Assembly: GCA_934454005.1 (NCBI GenBank) | Contig: CAKSGI010000093.1 | Span: 1-7,176, forward strand | DNA from: an uncultured Eubacteriales bacterium | GTDB taxonomy: Bacteria; Bacillota_A; Clostridia; Oscillospirales; Acutalibacteraceae | Direction: 5' to 3' | Length of the DNA: 7,176 bases | In this document: positions 5,771 to 7,176 of the stretch, piece by piece | Position numbering within the stretch: position 1 is the first letter of the stretch | How the letters are laid out: each line of letters begins with the position of its first letter | Notes under the pieces: generated by a model | What the model was told of the DNA's origin: nothing | The model's database searches: none | Seen by the model: only the letters and a program-made list of their open reading frames with translations | Translations under genes and position numbers: made by a program

Positions 5771-6463
5771 ATGAAGATAAATGAAAAAATTGTTTTTATT
5801 TTAGCTATTATGCTGAGCTTTTTCATGACTTTAAATGTTCAAGCGTTACCCTCTAGTACATCATCTAAAATAGCGGCATCTTCTAGCAGTACCCCATCTT
5901 TAAATTCTTCATCTTCTATTCCGTCGTCTTCTTCGGCACAATCATCATCTAAAGCGTCATCTGTTGTTAAGCCATCTTCACCATCGTCATCGTCATTACC
6001 TTCATCTAAAGTCCAGTCGGAGTCATCATTAATACCTTCAAGTTCAAAACCAAATGAAATTACTCAACAGATAGAGGAAACACCTTCTAAGAGTACTTAT
6101 TCTTCTGAAATGCAAACTCAAAATCGCAATTCTACAACTAGATCAAGTGAAGTTAGTTCAAGTGAACCTTCTAGTCAAGACAGGACAAGCTCCTTAAATT
6201 TACCAGAAGTTACTTCTGAGGATTTAGAGAATCAAAAACAAGTTACATCAGTTACTTATTCAAATTCAAATAATAGCAAAATTCTAGGTGTTATTTCTTG
6301 TATGTTTATTGGAATAGGAGTAATAATAATTTTAATAGTACTGTTAAGTTCTAGAAAATCTGGAAAAAATAATTTAGGAAGAAAACGCTACGGCAAAATT
6401 AAACGAAAAAAAGGAAAACACCTTCTTGCAGATAGATATTACAGAAATATAAGAAGAAGATAA
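5771..6463 (+). CDS. Serine-rich exported single-pass membrane protein with basic tail
   Basis: Function is unknown. From ATG 5771 the 230-aa product has a signal peptide ending near VQA-LP (residue 25). A low-complexity ectodomain of about 145 residues (26-170) contains roughly 55 serines, with Pro, Thr, Gln and Lys scattered in it. A transmembrane helix follows (about 171-194), then a 36-residue tail with about 18 Lys/Arg (195-230). The positive-inside rule puts the serine-rich part outside and the basic tail in the cytoplasm. The layout resembles a stalk or O-glycosylated surface protein, but no folded domain or LPXTG motif is present. Longer frames starting at TTG 5753 overlap the GGGGGG ribosome site (5757-5762), whereas ATG 5771 lies eight nt after it. 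It has its own promoter. Similarity searches will be dominated by compositional bias. Confidence 0.85.
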   Translation: MKINEKIVFILAIMLSFFMTLNVQALPSSTSSKIAASSSSTPSLNSSSSIPSSSSAQSSSKASSVVKPSSPSSSSLPSSKVQSESSLIPSSSKPNEITQQIEETPSKSTYSSEMQTQNRNSTTRSSEVSSSEPSSQDRTSSLNLPEVTSEDLENQKQVTSVTYSNSNNSKILGVISCMFIGIGVIIILIVLLSSRKSGKNNLGRKRYGKIKRKKGKHLLADRYYRNIRRR

Positions 6464-6474
6464 TTTAAGTAAGA

Positions 6475-6535
6475 ATATAGTTATCTATATGAAGTGATAT
6501 TTCACGAAAAGAAAGCTATATATCTATATATTTTT
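6475..6535 (+). repeat. AT-rich inverted and direct repeats after the serine-rich gene
   Basis: Three small structures follow each other: ATATAG-TTAT-CTATAT (6475-6490, six-bp stem), GTGA-TATT-TCAC (6494-6505, four-bp stem) and CTATATATCTATATATTTTT (6516-6535), ending in a T run. TATCTATAT occurs twice (6482-6490 and 6521-6529). This could be a weak terminator of the serine-rich gene, but no stem is GC-rich, so termination is uncertain. Confidence 0.35.
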
Positions 6536-6565
6536 ATTACAGATGTAGAAATCGATAAAAGTGCA

Positions 6566-6594
6566 TTGACTATTTTGCGGCACTGTGATATCAT
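6566..6594 (+). promoter_or_regulatory. Extended -10 sigma-A-type promoter of the last gene
   Basis: TTGACT (6566-6571) and TATCAT (6589-6594) are 17 bp apart, and TG one base before the -10 (6586-6587) makes an extended -10. The start would be near 6601, leaving a leader of about 17 nt that is almost entirely ribosome site (AGAAGGGGG, 6602-6610). Confidence 0.75.
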
Positions 6595-6617
6595 TATAAA
6601 TAGAAGGGGGTCATAAA

Positions 6618-7176
6618 ATGACAATCGTAAAAAAATGTATGGCATTATTATTAGTCGTGTTTCTATCATTTCAAATTTGTGTTTTAGCTTATGCAGAAGA
6701 GTCAACCGATGAGATTTTAAAAGTGTTGAATTCAGATTCTATTACTGATGAGTGGGCAAAAAGAATTGCTAGATGTGTTTTTGAAAGAGCTAACAAAATA
6801 TGGGAATTAGCTAGTGAAGATGAGGCAGAAAAAATAAGCCGTAATGAATTAGATCCAGAAAAAGCATTAACAAATTTAAGAGCATGTAATTTTTTAGAAA
6901 ACACATCATTAATAATAGATAAATACAATCCATATGTGAGAAAATTGGGAATTCCTAAAGTGATTTCACATGAGGAATTTGATAAACAATCGGTTGGAAA
7001 AAAAGTATTTCATCATGGTGTAAATGCAACTGATCCTGAGAGTTTGTCTGAGCATACAAAACAATTTTTAATTGGAGAGATTAAAGATGGAATGGAAAAT
7101 AGTGGAATTTATGCTTCTACTGTGAGATCTGAGGAAGACAAAAAACGTGGAATAAGTAGTGGCCATAAAGGGATAG
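6618..7176 (+). CDS. Unrecognised secreted protein, possibly ADP-ribosyltransferase-like (C-terminus outside window)
   Basis: The frame is open from ATG 6618 to the window end (186 codons and counting), with AAGGGGG seven nt upstream. A signal peptide is clear: basic MTIVKK, a hydrophobic core and a likely cut at AYA-EE (residue 26). There is no lipobox and no second membrane helix, so the product is probably released or wall-associated. The mature part begins with a mostly helical, charged region (about 30-105). After it come KKVFHHGVN (128-136), QFLIGEI (149-155) and NSGIYASTVRSEEDKK (161-176). A His/Arg-Gly strand followed by a GIYxS strand recalls the NAD-binding core of ADP-ribosyltransferase/PARP-like folds, where HG or RG and GxY occur in this order. 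That is weak pattern recognition, not an assignment. The remaining catalytic positions would lie beyond the window. An equally good statement is simply an unknown secreted protein with its own promoter. Confidence 0.8.
   Translation, partial: MTIVKKCMALLLVVFLSFQICVLAYAEESTDEILKVLNSDSITDEWAKRIARCVFERANKIWELASEDEAEKISRNELDPEKALTNLRACNFLENTSLIIDKYNPYVRKLGIPKVISHEEFDKQSVGKKVFHHGVNATDPESLSEHTKQFLIGEIKDGMENSGIYASTVRSEEDKKRGISSGHKGI

Noticed and set aside
5877..6030. Serine-codon tract considered as a DNA repeat array
   Set aside because: The repetition is at the amino-acid level; serine codons TCT, TCA, TCG, AGT and AGC are mixed, so there is no regular nucleotide repeat unit.
6201..6215. LPEVT in the serine-rich protein considered as a sortase signal
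   Set aside because: The motif is LPxxT rather than LPXTG and lies far from the membrane helix.
6502..6928. Two minus-strand open frames over the start of the last gene
   Set aside because: They are shadows of the plus-strand gene, which has a promoter, ribosome site and signal peptide; neither shows these features.

Overview
The window looks like a chromosomal segment of an endospore-forming, low-GC Clostridia-type Firmicute. The evidence is a strongly A/T-rich sequence, A/T-ending codons, purine-rich Shine-Dalgarno (SD) sites, frequent TTG/GTG starts, and two genes found only in spore-formers lying side by side: gpr (SASP protease) and spoIIP (engulfment hydrolase). Species cannot be named from the sequence alone. 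No mobile element, CRISPR array, tRNA or rRNA gene was seen.

Layout. (1) Positions 1-1998, minus strand: a polar amino-acid ABC importer operon. It has a strong sigma-A-like promoter, then a lipoprotein substrate-binding domain fused to its permease (451-1944), then a 14-nt-overlapping ATPase gene that leaves the window at position 1. (2) Positions 1999-2239: AT-rich DNA without a convincing gene. (3) Positions 2240-3036, minus strand: a promoter, two overlapping genes for four-helix ArnE/EamA-like membrane proteins, and a clear intrinsic terminator. (4) Positions 3052-5636, plus strand: a possible 47-codon ORF, gpr behind a sigma-F/sigma-G-like promoter, spoIIP behind a weaker sigma-E-like promoter, and a 100-aa single-pass membrane protein closely following spoIIP. 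(5) Positions 5668-7176, plus strand: two separately promoted exported proteins. One is a serine-rich protein with a transmembrane anchor and a very basic tail. The other is an unrecognised secreted protein cut by the window end, with a faint ADP-ribosyltransferase-like signature.

How the genes work together. The importer genes form one transport system. The ArnE-like pair probably assembles as a heterodimer that moves a lipid-linked or small substrate. gpr and spoIIP act at different sporulation stages and in different compartments (SASP degradation at germination; septal peptidoglycan removal in engulfment), so separate forespore- and mother-cell-type promoters make sense. The 100-aa gene sits where Bacillus has yqxA, after gpr-spoIIP, but no sequence homology to YqxA is claimed.

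The main annotation corrections are start sites. gpr, spoIIP and the 100-aa gene, and probably the second ArnE-like gene, appear to start at TTG, while the serine-rich gene starts at an ATG 18 nt inside the longest frame. No clearly new multi-gene system is visible. The least explained items are the two exported proteins at the right end and the 100-aa protein after spoIIP.
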